A stretch of DNA of 35,229 nucleotides, from the NCBI RefSeq assembly GCF_003970575.1, contig NZ_RXWZ01000171.1, positions 1 to 35,229 of the forward strand. Reading direction: 5' to 3'. The position numbers were made by a program, and so were the translations under genes. Below the pieces are notes generated by a model. That model had not been told where the DNA came from. It saw only the letters and a list, made by a program, of their open reading frames with translations, and did not search any database. Source of the stretch: Mammaliicoccus fleurettii (GTDB lineage: Bacteria > Bacillota > Bacilli > Staphylococcales > Staphylococcaceae). Shown one piece after another: positions 17,459-26,498 of this stretch (within the stretch, counting starts at the first letter, position 1; every line of letters begins with the position of its first letter).

Positions 17459-19180
17459 TTATTCCGTTAGGCTTTGCGTATTTACGAAATGTCTATACTT
17501 ATCGTGTGTTGTTATTAACTCACTATGTGTACCTGCACCGGTAATTTCTCCTTTATCTAAGAAAATTATTTGACTTGCTTTCTTTATTGTTGCTAGTCTA
17601 TGTGCTATTACTATCGTAGTTCTATCTTTCATAAGTTCATTCAATGCTTGTTGAATATAATATTCACTTTCACTATCTAAATTAGCTGTTGCTTCGTCTA
17701 ATAGTAAAATATCAGGGTTCTTAATGAAACTTCTTGCTATATCTATTCGCTGTCTCTGTCCTCCTGATAATTTAGTACCTCTTTCTCCTATTTCTGTTTC
17801 AAATCCTTGTGGAAATTCCATTATAAAGTCATAACAACGTGCCATTTTTGTATAATGTATAAGTGTTTCATCAGTTACCGCTTCATTAATTCCATATGTA
17901 AGATTATCTCTTATCGTACCTGACATCATTGCATTAGATTGCATGACATATCCAATTTTCTGTCTCCAATATTTCAAAGATATATCTTGTATAGACTCGT
18001 TACCATATAATATTTCCCCGTGCTCTAGTGGATACAATCTTTCAATTAAACTGAACAATGTACTTTTCCCTGATCCTGATGGTCCTACAAATGCTGTAAC
18101 TTCTCCAGAATGGATAGATAATGATAAATCTTTAATAACGAGATTATCTTCATATCCAAATGAAACATTTTTGAATGTTATGTCTTGATGGTCGGCTACA
18201 GGACGATTTGAATCTATCCCAATTTTTTCGATTTCTTCTTGATATATTTCATATATTCTTTCGCTTGCCCCAACTGCTTTTTTATAGTCCGTAATGAACA
18301 TTGAGAAACTTAAAATTGGTGCTGATAATTGTATAACATAGAAAATCATCGCAACTAAAGTTCCTGCTGTAATTGCGCCACTTGATACTCTTATTCCACC
18401 AAATCCTAATATTATAGCGACGGTAACCGTCATTATAATTCCTGATAATGGTGATATAATCGCTCTTATTTTAGCTTCTTTCAAACCTAAATTATATATA
18501 CTTAATAAAGTTACTTTCGTCTTTTCTAATTCGTTTGTTTCTGAAGTTGTTACTTTCACTAACTTCATTTCAGTTAATACTCTACCCAGCAATCCACTAA
18601 ATTTAGCAATTTCAGTTTGTGTTTCTTTAGAAATTTTGCCCATTTTCTTCCCTAGTGGAATCATGATGCCTATAAAAATCGGTAAAATAATAAAAGTAAT
18701 GAGTGTCATTTGCCAATCGAGAATGAACAACATAACAATAGAACCAATCAGCGTTAATAAAGAAGGTAATACGCTTGGCGCCTTTTCAGAAATAAATAAA
18801 TTAATTACATTCGTATCATCAGTAATACGACTCATTAATTGGCCACTTTCATTCTTATCAAAAAAACTCATTTTTAAGTTGATGAGATGTTGCCAAAGCT
18901 TTGCTCTAATAGAGTAAATAGTTTTCTCACCAATTTTACTTAATAAATACGTACCTATACCGCTCAAAACAGCATTAGCTAAGAATATCCCTATAAATAG
19001 CCATACCATGCGTAAATCTAAATTTTCTGCATTAAATGTATCCACTAATTTCCCGGTAAATAATGGTACAAGTAAACCACTTAGACTGCCTAGTATAGAT
19101 AGAAACATTGCCCAAAATACCATTTGTTTAGGCCAATCTACTTTTTTTAGTAAATATATCAACGGATTTTCATTTTTCAT
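17459..19180 (-). CDS. abcA: ABC exporter AbcA (fused permease and ATPase)
   Basis: A 573-residue half-transporter, expected to act as a homodimer. Residues 1-310 hold six membrane segments with FDKNESGQLMSRITDDT in the first coupling region; 330-573 is the ATPase: Walker A GPSGSGKS (366-373), signature LSGGQ (471-475), Walker B ILLLDE (491-496). It is close over its whole length to S. aureus AbcA (575 residues), which exports phenol-soluble modulins and some drugs and affects cell-wall antibiotic response. GAGGT precedes the ATG. Divergent from pbp4, as in S. aureus, with a shared 190-base control region in which I could not pick out a convincing promoter. Confidence 0.93.
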   Translation of the reverse strand: MKNENPLIYLLKKVDWPKQMVFWAMFLSILGSLSGLLVPLFTGKLVDTFNAENLDLRMVWLFIGIFLANAVLSGIGTYLLSKIGEKTIYSIRAKLWQHLINLKMSFFDKNESGQLMSRITDDTNVINLFISEKAPSVLPSLLTLIGSIVMLFILDWQMTLITFIILPIFIGIMIPLGKKMGKISKETQTEIAKFSGLLGRVLTEMKLVKVTTSETNELEKTKVTLLSIYNLGLKEAKIRAIISPLSGIIMTVTVAIILGFGGIRVSSGAITAGTLVAMIFYVIQLSAPILSFSMFITDYKKAVGASERIYEIYQEEIEKIGIDSNRPVADHQDITFKNVSFGYEDNLVIKDLSLSIHSGEVTAFVGPSGSGKSTLFSLIERLYPLEHGEILYGNESIQDISLKYWRQKIGYVMQSNAMMSGTIRDNLTYGINEAVTDETLIHYTKMARCYDFIMEFPQGFETEIGERGTKLSGGQRQRIDIARSFIKNPDILLLDEATANLDSESEYYIQQALNELMKDRTTIVIAHRLATIKKASQIIFLDKGEITGAGTHSELITTHDKYRHFVNTQSLTE

Positions 19181-19370
19181 TTTAACTACCTCTTCAATAA
19201 ATATAATGATTATATTTGTATTTTACAGCAAAATGGTATATACATACTAATTATAGAAAACTAATTTTACAAAAAATTAATATTCATTTGTTATCTTGTT
19301 ATACGGAAGTTATTTAATTTATGTTAGAATGATATAGTTAATTTTAAAAATAAATAAAGAGGTCTTATTA

Positions 19371-20744
19371 ATGAAAAAAAGTCTATTAATATTTTTTGCA
19401 CTACTAATATTGAGCATTCCAGTAACTCAAAATGCATCTGCTGCTGATAACGCAAAGTCTCCAACAACTGTTGCCACCGAAAATGGATATTCACTTGGAG
19501 AAATATATGAACCAGAAGGCGCAATTAATTACAGTTCTGAAACTGGTCAAATTATGTATGAATATAAGATAGATGTTAAATGGTATCCTGCAAGTATGTC
19601 TAAGTTGATGACATTATACTTAACTGAAAAAGCAATCAATAGCGGTAAATTAGACAAAAATGCAAAAGTTAAAATGACAAACGAAGAATACCGTTTATCA
19701 ACGTTACCTGAACTAAGTAATACAAAATTATATCCAGGTGATGTATATACTATTTCTGAGTTAATGCAAATTACAGTTTCTAACTCTTCAAATGCCGGCG
19801 CGATGATTTTAGGTAGAGAGACTATGAAAGCTGAAAATTTAGCTTCTGCAAAAAAGATAGATAAAAAAGATAAAGACTCAAATAAAAATACAGCTTCTAA
19901 ACAACAAAAGAAAGATTTAGACTCTGACTTTGTTGATTACATGAATGAAACTGCTAAAAAAATAGGCATGAAACATACAAAGTTCTACAATTCTAATGGC
20001 GCATCAAATAATTTATTATTAGAATATAAAGCTAAGCGTTACCAATCAGATGAAGATAATTATTCTACATCTAGAGATTTCGCAATTCTAGCACAACATC
20101 TTGTAAAGCAGTATCCTGATATTTTAGAATATACAAAATTAGTAGCACCTACTGTTCAAAACGTTACTTATTATACTTATAACCACTCACTTGAAGGTGC
20201 GGATATGTCATTAAAAGGCACGGACGGTCTAAAAACAGGCTCAAGTGATACAGCTGACTATAACCATAGTCTTTCAACTAAAAGAGATGGTTTAAGAATC
20301 AATCAAATCCTTCTTGGTGCTGGTGACTATAATAGCGTTGGTGGTGAAAAAGAACGTAATATGATGGGTAACAGCTTAATGGAAAAATCATTCAATGAAT
20401 ATGAATGGAAAAAAGTATTATCTAAAGGCAAACAAAAAATAAACGGTAAAACTTATTATGTTTCAGAAGATCTTTATGACGTTGTGCAAAAAGGTGTAGA
20501 CTATAAAGTTGTTCTTGAAGATGGTAAAGCCCATATCGATTACAAACGTACTTTCTTAAATGATAGCTATGGTCCACCAACAGTCAATGTGGAGTCACCT
20601 AGCAAACATAAATTTAATCAAACAAAAGAAAAAGTTACAAGCGAAGATAATAGACCTATGATCATGACCGCTTCAATATTACTTATTTTAGGAATATTGT
20701 TATTATTAACTTGGTTATTAAAACGTAAGAAAAATAATAAATAA
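19371..20744 (+). CDS. pbp4: Penicillin-binding protein 4 (low-molecular-weight, S11 family)
   Basis: A 457-residue secreted enzyme of the D-Ala-D-Ala carboxypeptidase fold; in S. aureus PBP4 acts as a transpeptidase that adds late peptidoglycan cross-links. A signal peptide (1-24, ending ASA) and a C-terminal membrane anchor with KRKK tail are clear. Active-site motifs Ser75-M-S-Lys78, Ser139-S-Asn141 and Lys288-T-G sit in the usual order, and Ser75 and Ser139 share numbering with the S. aureus protein. Residues about 155-184 form a lysine-rich insertion absent from S. aureus PBP4 (431 residues), accounting for the extra length. GAGGT precedes the ATG. Next to abcA, as in S. aureus. Confidence 0.95.
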   Translation: MKKSLLIFFALLILSIPVTQNASAADNAKSPTTVATENGYSLGEIYEPEGAINYSSETGQIMYEYKIDVKWYPASMSKLMTLYLTEKAINSGKLDKNAKVKMTNEEYRLSTLPELSNTKLYPGDVYTISELMQITVSNSSNAGAMILGRETMKAENLASAKKIDKKDKDSNKNTASKQQKKDLDSDFVDYMNETAKKIGMKHTKFYNSNGASNNLLLEYKAKRYQSDEDNYSTSRDFAILAQHLVKQYPDILEYTKLVAPTVQNVTYYTYNHSLEGADMSLKGTDGLKTGSSDTADYNHSLSTKRDGLRINQILLGAGDYNSVGGEKERNMMGNSLMEKSFNEYEWKKVLSKGKQKINGKTYYVSEDLYDVVQKGVDYKVVLEDGKAHIDYKRTFLNDSYGPPTVNVESPSKHKFNQTKEKVTSEDNRPMIMTASILLILGILLLLTWLLKRKKNNK

Positions 20745-20767
20745 CATTAAGCCTTAAGCCCGACAAC

Positions 20768-20825
20768 AAATACGTCACTTTAGTGTAGAATAGTATTAAA
20801 CTATTTTATTCGAGGTGACGTATTT
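20768..20825 (+). terminator. Hairpin after pbp4 that overlaps the ribosome site of the next gene
   Basis: AAATACGTCAC (20768-20778) pairs perfectly with GTGACGTATTT (20815-20825), enclosing a smaller stem AATAGT / ACTATT (20789-20805). The right arm includes the GTGA of the ribosome site GAGGTGA (20812-20818) and ends just before the TTG start at 20826. It may be the pbp4 terminator (T-run follows), a translation control, or both. Confidence 0.6.
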
Positions 20826-21575
20826 TTGATTCATTTTTTACCGAATTTTTTATCAGAACCAATCAATATATCATTAGTTACGATTACGATCATCGCACTA
20901 ATATATGTATTTGTTCATCATAGAAGACAGCAACCTATTTTAAGTTTGATTGATATTATTTTAGGATATTTCCCTATTTTAATTCATGAAATGGGCCATG
21001 TGATTGCAAATAAACTTTCCGGTGGTAAACCGAAAGATTTAGTTGTTGTATGGCGTAGAAAAGAACGAACAGAAACAGGTAGACAAGGTTATGCTATCAC
21101 GGGTTCTAAATCGCGATTAAATCAAGTTATAACAACATTGTTCGGTTATATTATGCCATCTATTATGCTTATTTTAGGTGTTTGGCTTAAACATCATACG
21201 TTTGGACCAATATTCTTAATTATCCTTCTTTTAATGTTTTTATACTATGTTATGCTTACATCTAAAAAGTTTATACCAACTATCATACTAGTTGTCATAG
21301 CTGCTGCATTATACGAAGTCATATCAGCACCAAATATACATGACTTTGGCCAAATCACCACTTATATATATCACTTGGGCTTAGGTACATTGCTAGGCGA
21401 AGTTGCTCAATCAAGCATCACGATATTCTTATTAACTTTCACACGATCAAGCCAAGAATGGGATGGTAGCCAATTAAGACAACTAACTAAAATCCCTACT
21501 ATTGTCTTTAGTGTTATTTGGATTGCAATAAACGTATATGCAGTTATGTATACTTTTAATATTTTATGGTCATAA
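20826..21575 (+). CDS. M50-type (site-2-protease-like) membrane metallopeptidase
   Basis: A 249-residue membrane protein with about six hydrophobic segments. HEMGH (54-58) supplies the zinc-binding HExxH motif inside or next to the second membrane segment, followed by a cytosolic loop KPKDLVVVWRRKER. It resembles M50B-like peptidases, most of uncharacterised role; no PDZ domain is present, and the second zinc-ligand motif is not obvious. It starts at TTG after GAGGTGA, 81 bases after pbp4, and may be partly co-transcribed. The ribosome site is in the hairpin at 20768-20825. Substrate unknown. Confidence 0.78.
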   Translation: MIHFLPNFLSEPINISLVTITIIALIYVFVHHRRQQPILSLIDIILGYFPILIHEMGHVIANKLSGGKPKDLVVVWRRKERTETGRQGYAITGSKSRLNQVITTLFGYIMPSIMLILGVWLKHHTFGPIFLIILLLMFLYYVMLTSKKFIPTIILVVIAAALYEVISAPNIHDFGQITTYIYHLGLGTLLGEVAQSSITIFLLTFTRSSQEWDGSQLRQLTKIPTIVFSVIWIAINVYAVMYTFNILWS

Positions 21576-21581
21576 AAAAAG

Positions 21582-21630
21582 CCAATAAAGAATCGAGTTT
21601 TTCGATTTTTTATTGGTTATTTTTTTATTC
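21582..21630. terminator. Bidirectional terminator between the M50 gene and mntR
   Basis: CCAATAAAGAATCGA (21582-21596) pairs with TCGATTTTTTATTGG (21602-21616) with one mismatch; A-run before, T-run after. The mntR stop codon lies at its right edge. Confidence 0.8.
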
Positions 21631-22264
21631 CAAACAAATATGATGCATTTGTTTCGCTAATCATAATCGTTTTATTATTTAACTTTAGTTCTATAATTTG
21701 ATTTAAGCTATCTTTATTACTTATTGTAACAACATTACCTATATTCAAGTCTTGATTACTTAAATAATCTAATAAATTCACATAGTCCATTACACGTTTA
21801 ATGATAACATCGTCACCTACTTCAAATTCATTCAATGAAGTATTATATAATTCTTCAATTTGATTCTCTCTTGGAATTATTCCACCATGTGGACACGTCT
21901 TAGGATACCCCATCAACTTATCTATCTTTTCTATGAAACGATCAGATACTCGATTCTCTAAAATTTCAGCCTCTTCATGTACTTCATCCCACGAATACTC
22001 TAACTCTTCTATTAAAAATCTTTCAATTAGTCTATGCCTTTTAATGATATTCGCAGTATGGTCTAATCCTTTTTGTGTTAATTTCACACCTTTATATGGA
22101 CGGATATCTACATAATCGTCTTTTTTTAAACGCAGCATCATTTCACTTACTGATGACGGTTTAATACCTAAATCTTGAGCTAAGTTTTTATTTGATACAT
22201 AATCTGTCGTTCCATTTAATCCAAAAATTGCTTTTAAATAATCTTCTTGTTCTTCAGTCAACAT
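21617..22264 (-). CDS. mntR: Manganese-responsive DtxR-family repressor
   Basis: A 215-residue repressor. Residues 1-70 form the winged helix (IKPSSVSEMMLRLKKDDYV, then PYKGVKLT), 75-140 the metal and dimer domain (HRLIERFLIE, HEEAEILEN, CPHGGIIP), and 150-215 an SH3-like FeoA-type domain found in the longer DtxR proteins. The start at 22264 (MLTEEQEDYLKAI) matches the S. aureus protein and has GAGG 9 bases upstream; the longer frame to 22291 lacks a ribosome site. With Mn(II) bound it should repress mntABC through the palindrome at 22367-22386, just across the divergent region. Confidence 0.93.
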   Translation of the reverse strand: MLTEEQEDYLKAIFGLNGTTDYVSNKNLAQDLGIKPSSVSEMMLRLKKDDYVDIRPYKGVKLTQKGLDHTANIIKRHRLIERFLIEELEYSWDEVHEEAEILENRVSDRFIEKIDKLMGYPKTCPHGGIIPRENQIEELYNTSLNEFEVGDDVIIKRVMDYVNLLDYLSNQDLNIGNVVTISNKDSLNQIIELKLNNKTIMISETNASYLFGIKK

Positions 22265-22330
22265 CTGCTCTGACCTCGCTTTTATTATCATATTTTTATT
22301 GTACCATGATTTATTTTTACAAGCTATCTC

Positions 22331-22358
22331 TTGACTTCACCTAATTTTATAGTATAAT
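22331..22358 (+). promoter_or_regulatory. SigA promoter of mntABC
   Basis: TTGACT (22331-22336), a 16-base spacer and a perfect TATAAT (22353-22358). The start is expected near 22365. Confidence 0.85.
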
Positions 22359-22366
22359 CTAACTAT

Positions 22367-22386
22367 AGTTTAGGTTAGCCTAAACT
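22367..22386. promoter_or_regulatory. MntR operator
   Basis: AGTTTAGGTTAGCCTAAACT is an inverted repeat (arms AGTTTAGG / CCTAAACT, 4-base centre) of the kind bound by MntR in staphylococci. It covers about +2 to +21, so the repressor would stop initiation. Confidence 0.9.
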
Positions 22387-22409
22387 TATTTTTAGAAAAA
22401 GGTGATAAC

Positions 22410-23123
22410 ATGTTACAGGTTAAGAATATGAATTTATTTATAGGTCAACAGCACATATTGCATGATATTAACTTAAGAATTCAATCATCAGGAGAGCTAA
22501 TAGGCATTATGGGGCCAAATGGCGCTGGAAAATCATCGTTTATCAAATCAATTTTAGGCGAATTCAAAGCAACTGGCTTTGCTTTTTGGAATGATAAACC
22601 TATTAAGCAACAACTCACTCAATTAACTTACATTCCCCAAAGAAATCAACTAGATTTAGATTTTCCTATTACAGTTAAAGACAGCTTAATAACTGGCTAT
22701 TACCAAACTTCTGGATGGTTTAGACCGATGGCAAATGAAGCTTATATAAAAAGAGACCAATTATTATCTGATTTGCAACTAACTGATTTAAAAGATAAGA
22801 CATTAAATCAATTAAGTGGTGGACAATTACAACGTGTTCTCTTAGCAAAAGCTTTAATGAAAGATAGTGATTTATTGTGTCTAGATGAGCCTTTCGTTGG
22901 AATCGACTTTAAAAGTGAAGAAATCATGATTCAAATATTACGAAGACTAAGATCAGAAGGTAAACTGATTTTAATTGTTCATCATGATATCCACAAAGCC
23001 AAAGCGTATTTCGATAGAATCCTCCTCCTCAATCGATCAGTAAAATTCTTTGGTTCTGCTACAGAAGCTTTATCTGATGAAAACATTAAAGAAGTATTTT
23101 TAAAGGAAGGCGTAACATTATGA
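22410..23123 (+). CDS. mntA: Manganese ABC transporter ATP-binding protein
   Basis: A 237-residue ATPase. Walker A GPNGAGKSS (about 35-43), signature LSGGQLQR, and Walker B LLCLDEP with GID. The stretch YIPQRNQLDLDFPITVKDS is typical of Mn/Zn importers of this group. It powers MntBC. AAAAAGGTG precedes the ATG, and its last bases overlap mntB by 4. First gene of the operon, under the MntR operator. Confidence 0.94.
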   Translation: MLQVKNMNLFIGQQHILHDINLRIQSSGELIGIMGPNGAGKSSFIKSILGEFKATGFAFWNDKPIKQQLTQLTYIPQRNQLDLDFPITVKDSLITGYYQTSGWFRPMANEAYIKRDQLLSDLQLTDLKDKTLNQLSGGQLQRVLLAKALMKDSDLLCLDEPFVGIDFKSEEIMIQILRRLRSEGKLILIVHHDIHKAKAYFDRILLLNRSVKFFGSATEALSDENIKEVFLKEGVTL

Positions 23124-23944
23124 TTAACGAATTTATCTCATCACTCTTTCAATATAACTTTTTAAGTAGAGCTCTAATCACTGCCATCATAGTTGGGATT
23201 GTTTGCGGGGTTGTAGGAAGTCTTATTATATTAAGAGGTTTATCTCTAATGGGTGATGCCATGAGCCATGCTGTTCTACCTGGTGTCGCACTCAGCTATG
23301 TATTTAATATTCCAATGTTTATAGGTGCCTTAGTATCAGGCATGTTAACGAGTTTACTAATAGGATATATTTCACAACATTCGAAGACAAAAAATGATGC
23401 TGCAATAGGTATTATTTTCACTGCTTTCTTTTCCCTAGGTATTATAATCATTAGCCAAATCAATTCCTCTACAGATTTGTACCATATACTATTCGGAAAC
23501 ATTTTAGCAGTAACTTCAAATGCTTTTTATACAACGAGCATTGTAAGTATTATCGTGATTGCTTGTGTCATTATATTTTATAAACCACTCCACTTATCAA
23601 CTTTTGATCCAATAGCGGCGAAAATGAGTGGATTGAATATTAAATTAATTCATTACTTTGTCATGATGTTGTTAGCACTTGTTACTGTAGCGAGCTTACA
23701 AACGGTAGGAATTATTTTAGTTGTTGCATTGCTAATCACACCTAGCTCTACTGCATTTTTAATTACTAAATCATTAAAAGCAATGATGATTGTTGCAAGT
23801 ACAATTAGTGCAATATGTGCGGCCTGTGGCATGTATATTAGTTACCTATACAACTTACCTAGTGGCGCTTGTATCGTATTAGTATGTTGTTTAGTTTATA
23901 TTATTACGTTCGCCATACATAAACTTAAATTAAAATTTATATAA
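23120..23944 (+). CDS. mntB: Manganese ABC transporter permease
   Basis: A 274-residue ABC-3-family permease with eight or nine membrane segments. Motifs: RGLSLMGDAMSHAVLPGVAL and, near the end, LQTVGIILVVALLITPSSTA, both hallmarks of Mn/Zn permeases. Its ATG overlaps the mntA stop (ATGA), so translation is coupled. mntC follows after 10 bases. Confidence 0.94.
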   Translation: MINEFISSLFQYNFLSRALITAIIVGIVCGVVGSLIILRGLSLMGDAMSHAVLPGVALSYVFNIPMFIGALVSGMLTSLLIGYISQHSKTKNDAAIGIIFTAFFSLGIIIISQINSSTDLYHILFGNILAVTSNAFYTTSIVSIIVIACVIIFYKPLHLSTFDPIAAKMSGLNIKLIHYFVMMLLALVTVASLQTVGIILVVALLITPSSTAFLITKSLKAMMIVASTISAICAACGMYISYLYNLPSGACIVLVCCLVYIITFAIHKLKLKFI

Positions 23945-23954
23945 GGAGTACATT

Positions 23955-24872
23955 ATGAAAAAATTATTGTTTTCACTCATAGCTGTCATCTTATTATTGA
24001 GTGCATGTAGTCAATCTTCGTCTAAAAATGATAAACATTTAAAAGTCGTCACTACAAATTCTATACTTGCTGATATGACTAAAGAAGTAACTAAATCAAA
24101 CGCAAAAGTCACAAGTATCGTTCCCATTGGTCAAGATCCACATGAATATGAAATCAAACCACAAGACGTTAAAGAACTTACAGATGCCGATGTTATCATA
24201 TATAATGGCTTTAATCTTGAAAGTGGAAATGGTTGGTTTGAAAAAGCTTTAGAACAAGCTGGCAAAAAAATATCTGACAAAAATGTTATACAAGCTACAG
24301 AAGATGTAAAACCTATTTACTTAAAAGGTGGAGAAGGAGATAAAAACAAAGTCGATCCTCACGCTTGGTTAAGTATTGAAAATGGTATTAAATATGTAAA
24401 TACTATCGAAAAACATCTGAGTAAAATAGATGGAAAATATAGTAAAGATTATAAATCGAATGCAGATAATTATACAAATAAACTTAATAAATTACATAGC
24501 AAAATGAAAAATGAATTTAATGATATAGATGAGAACAAACGAGCATTCATTACAAGTGAAGGTGCATTTAAATATTTTGCAAAAACGTATCATATAAAAC
24601 CAGGTTACATATGGGAAATTAATACAGAAAAACAGGGTACTCCAGATCAAATGAAACAAGCCATTAATTTTGTTAAAAACAATCATCTATCATCATTAAT
24701 CGTAGAAACAAGTGTAGATAAGAAAAGTATGCAAACATTAGCTGAAGAAACGAACCTTGAGATTAAAGAAGAAGTCTTTACAGATTCTATAGGTAAAAAA
24801 GACTCTAAAGGAAATTCATACTACAATATGATGGAACACAACGCCAAAGCAATACACAATAGTATGAAATAG
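23955..24872 (+). CDS. mntC: Manganese-binding lipoprotein of the MntABC transporter
   Basis: A 305-residue cluster A-I solute-binding lipoprotein. Signal peptide with lipobox LSAC, lipidated Cys18. The four usual metal ligands are in view: His63 (DPHEYEIK), His136 (DPHAWLS), Glu202 (TSEGAF) and an aspartate in FTDSIG. The two-lobed fold is joined by a long helix. It captures Mn(II) at the outer membrane face for MntB. AAGGAG lies 7-8 bases before the ATG. Confidence 0.94.
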   Translation: MKKLLFSLIAVILLLSACSQSSSKNDKHLKVVTTNSILADMTKEVTKSNAKVTSIVPIGQDPHEYEIKPQDVKELTDADVIIYNGFNLESGNGWFEKALEQAGKKISDKNVIQATEDVKPIYLKGGEGDKNKVDPHAWLSIENGIKYVNTIEKHLSKIDGKYSKDYKSNADNYTNKLNKLHSKMKNEFNDIDENKRAFITSEGAFKYFAKTYHIKPGYIWEINTEKQGTPDQMKQAINFVKNNHLSSLIVETSVDKKSMQTLAEETNLEIKEEVFTDSIGKKDSKGNSYYNMMEHNAKAIHNSMK

Positions 24873-24885
24873 TTATTGAATTTAT

Positions 24886-24924
24886 AAAAAAGTCTGAGAC
24901 AAATTAATTGTCTCAGACTTTTTT
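24886..24924 (+). terminator. Terminator of mntABC
   Basis: 17-bp stem AAAAAAGTCTGAGACAA / TTGTCTCAGACTTTTTT with a 5-base tip. The inner part is the same as in the hairpin at 32326-32356, and a half copy lies near 25226-25245. Confidence 0.9.
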
Positions 24925-25003
24925 ATGGACACCTTTCATGAGAAAGAGAATAACAACCTTATTGTCGACAGTTTTTCGTTGGAAAGTAAATAAAGTTACT
25001 TGA

Positions 25004-25118
25004 ATTTATCTAGACGAACTAAACTTGATAAATTCAACGCCTCTATTTATCTAGACGAGCCAAACTTGATAAATTCAACGCTTCTATTTATCTAGACGAG
25101 CCAAACTTGATAAATTCA
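25004..25118. repeat. Tandem array B: 41-bp repeat, about 2.8 copies
   Basis: Units begin at 25004, 25045 and 25086 with ATTTATCTAGACGA, then AAACTTGATAAATTCAACGC and TCT; the last unit is cut. Each holds an inverted repeat (ATTTATC / GATAAAT; in the first copy extended to GAATTTATC / GATAAATTC). It lies between the convergent ends of mntC and mnhG2. No gene is visible in 24925-25251. Confidence 0.88.
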
Positions 25119-25182
25119 GTCTTTTTTTCACACTTTTCTCATTGAAAATCTCAAGCTCTTTTTTCTTATGGACACGTTTCAT

Positions 25183-25217
25183 AAAAAAATGTCGGCAAAG
25201 TCCACGACTTTGTCGAC
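25183..25217 (-). terminator. Terminator of the mnh2 operon
   Basis: GTCGGCAAAGTC (25191-25202) pairs with GACTTTGTCGAC (25206-25217), one G-T or mismatch position, followed on the minus strand by ATTTTTTT. Related in sequence to the hairpin at 5662-5697. Confidence 0.82.
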
Positions 25218-25251
25218 ACTATAAAATAAATTAATTGTCTCAACCTTTTTG

Positions 25252-25749
25252 CTATTTTAAAGTTTTGTCATCTTTTTTCATAACTTGTTTATATTTGCTA
25301 AATGTTTCTTTATCATTTTTAGAAAATGCTTCATTCATTAACTGTCTTTTTTCAGCTCTTTTTCTACGATCTTTTTTAGTTTCTTTTCGATCATATCTAA
25401 AGTTTAATGATGTTCCTTTTTTCGTAAACTCTTTCATATACATATATGAACCAGAATTGTATGCTGATCTAATAATCATATGACCTGCTACTGGTGATGT
25501 TAAATATAAGAATAATATTGTCAATAATGTACGAACACTGAAATAGTCTTGTGTTACTAAGAAATAGATAAATACACCTGTTAATGTAAGCAATACTGAT
25601 AAAGTTGAGCTTTTAGTTGCAGCATGACTTCTAAGAAATGTATCTCTAAACCTAACAATACCAATTGCACTTATTAAAGCTGCAATTGAACCAAGCAATA
25701 TAGATAAAGCAGCAATTAGACTAACGATCTCGCTTAGATTCAAAGACAC
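25252..25749 (-). CDS. mnhG2: Na+/H+ antiporter Mnh2 subunit G
   Basis: A 165-residue subunit of the Mrp-type multi-subunit cation/proton antiporter. Three membrane segments fill residues 10-95 ([20 protein letters not shown] in the first loop, [12 protein letters not shown] after the third). The tail from about 115 is strongly charged ([15 protein letters not shown]) and longer than in the S. aureus protein (about 145). That long tail marks the G2 rather than the G1 form. Its start overlaps the end of mnhF2. Last gene of the operon. Confidence 0.92.
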   Translation of the reverse strand: MSLNLSEIVSLIAALSILLGSIAALISAIGIVRFRDTFLRSHAATKSSTLSVLLTLTGVFIYFLVTQDYFSVRTLLTILFLYLTSPVAGHMIIRSAYNSGSYMYMKEFTKKGTSLNFRYDRKETKKDRRKRAEKRQLMNEAFSKNDKETFSKYKQVMKKDDKTLK

Positions 25750-26014
25750 GACCCCCTTCTATGAAACGTGAAATACCTACTGTACTCAAGAAGGAAAGTA
25801 TCGCAATAATAAGACTTGCTTCTAAGTAGCTAAATGTATCAAAAACAATACTCAATACACCCACAACTGAAACTAATATCGCGCCAATTGCATCAAAAGC
25901 AATAACTCTATCTGCTGTAGTTGGTCCAATTATCGTTCTAAAAAGTACTATAACAATGGAAATACCATAAATAACAAGTGCTGTATTTATAATTGTTAAA
26001 ATGATAAATGACAT
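25721..26014 (-). CDS. mnhF2: Na+/H+ antiporter Mnh2 subunit F
   Basis: A 97-residue MrpF-type subunit with three membrane segments (about 5-25, 33-53, 60-80). The stretch [19 protein letters not shown] is the family signature. It overlaps mnhG2 by 29 bases and shares one base with the end of mnhE2. Confidence 0.92.
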   Translation of the reverse strand: MSFIILTIINTALVIYGISIVIVLFRTIIGPTTADRVIAFDAIGAILVSVVGVLSIVFDTFSYLEASLIIAILSFLSTVGISRFIEGGRVFESKRDR

Positions 26015-26496
26015 TATTTAAGCACCTCCCAGATTAGTTTCTCATATTTCTTAATTTGCTTAGTTAGAATTTGTTTTTCTTTTTCTGAAACATCAATTGC
26101 ATGAATAAAGAATCTCCTACCATCAGGCGAGAGTCTTAACACGACTGATCCTGGCGTTAACATAATGAGTAGTGTTAACAATGTAATAGCCCAATCATGT
26201 TTCAACGTTGTCTCGTAAGTTACAAGTCCTGGATTTACTTTATTCGTTTTGAAAAGAATATAGTTTATAGTTGTCATACTTGAAGTTACAAGTTGATAGT
26301 TGTAAACACAAATAAATTTGAATATTACCCATACTTTTTTTAAATAGAAAACATGACCGAAAAACCTATGCATCAAGTAGACAATAAATATCCCTATAAA
26401 ATATCCACCTATGAAAGTTGATAAGTGAAATGTATCTTCATCTTGAAATAAAGTCCATAAGAAGGCGATTAAAATATTTAATAATAGTTGTGCCAT
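26014..26496 (-). CDS. mnhE2: Na+/H+ antiporter Mnh2 subunit E
   Basis: A 160-residue MrpE-type subunit, the same length as the S. aureus protein. Two or three N-terminal membrane segments precede a soluble part with [20 protein letters not shown] and a FIHAIDVSE motif, both typical. It begins 2 bases after mnhD2 ends. Confidence 0.92.
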   Translation of the reverse strand: MAQLLLNILIAFLWTLFQDEDTFHLSTFIGGYFIGIFIVYLMHRFFGHVFYLKKVWVIFKFICVYNYQLVTSSMTTINYILFKTNKVNPGLVTYETTLKHDWAITLLTLLIMLTPGSVVLRLSPDGRRFFIHAIDVSEKEKQILTKQIKKYEKLIWEVLK

Positions 26497-26498
26497 TA

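Noticed and set aside
19181-19370. Defined promoters for abcA and pbp4
   Set aside because: Several TATAAT-like boxes exist but none has a convincing -35 at 16-18 bp.
25226-25245. Separate terminator (AAATTAATTGTCTCAACC)
   Set aside because: Only one half of the family 2 hairpin remains, so no stem can form.
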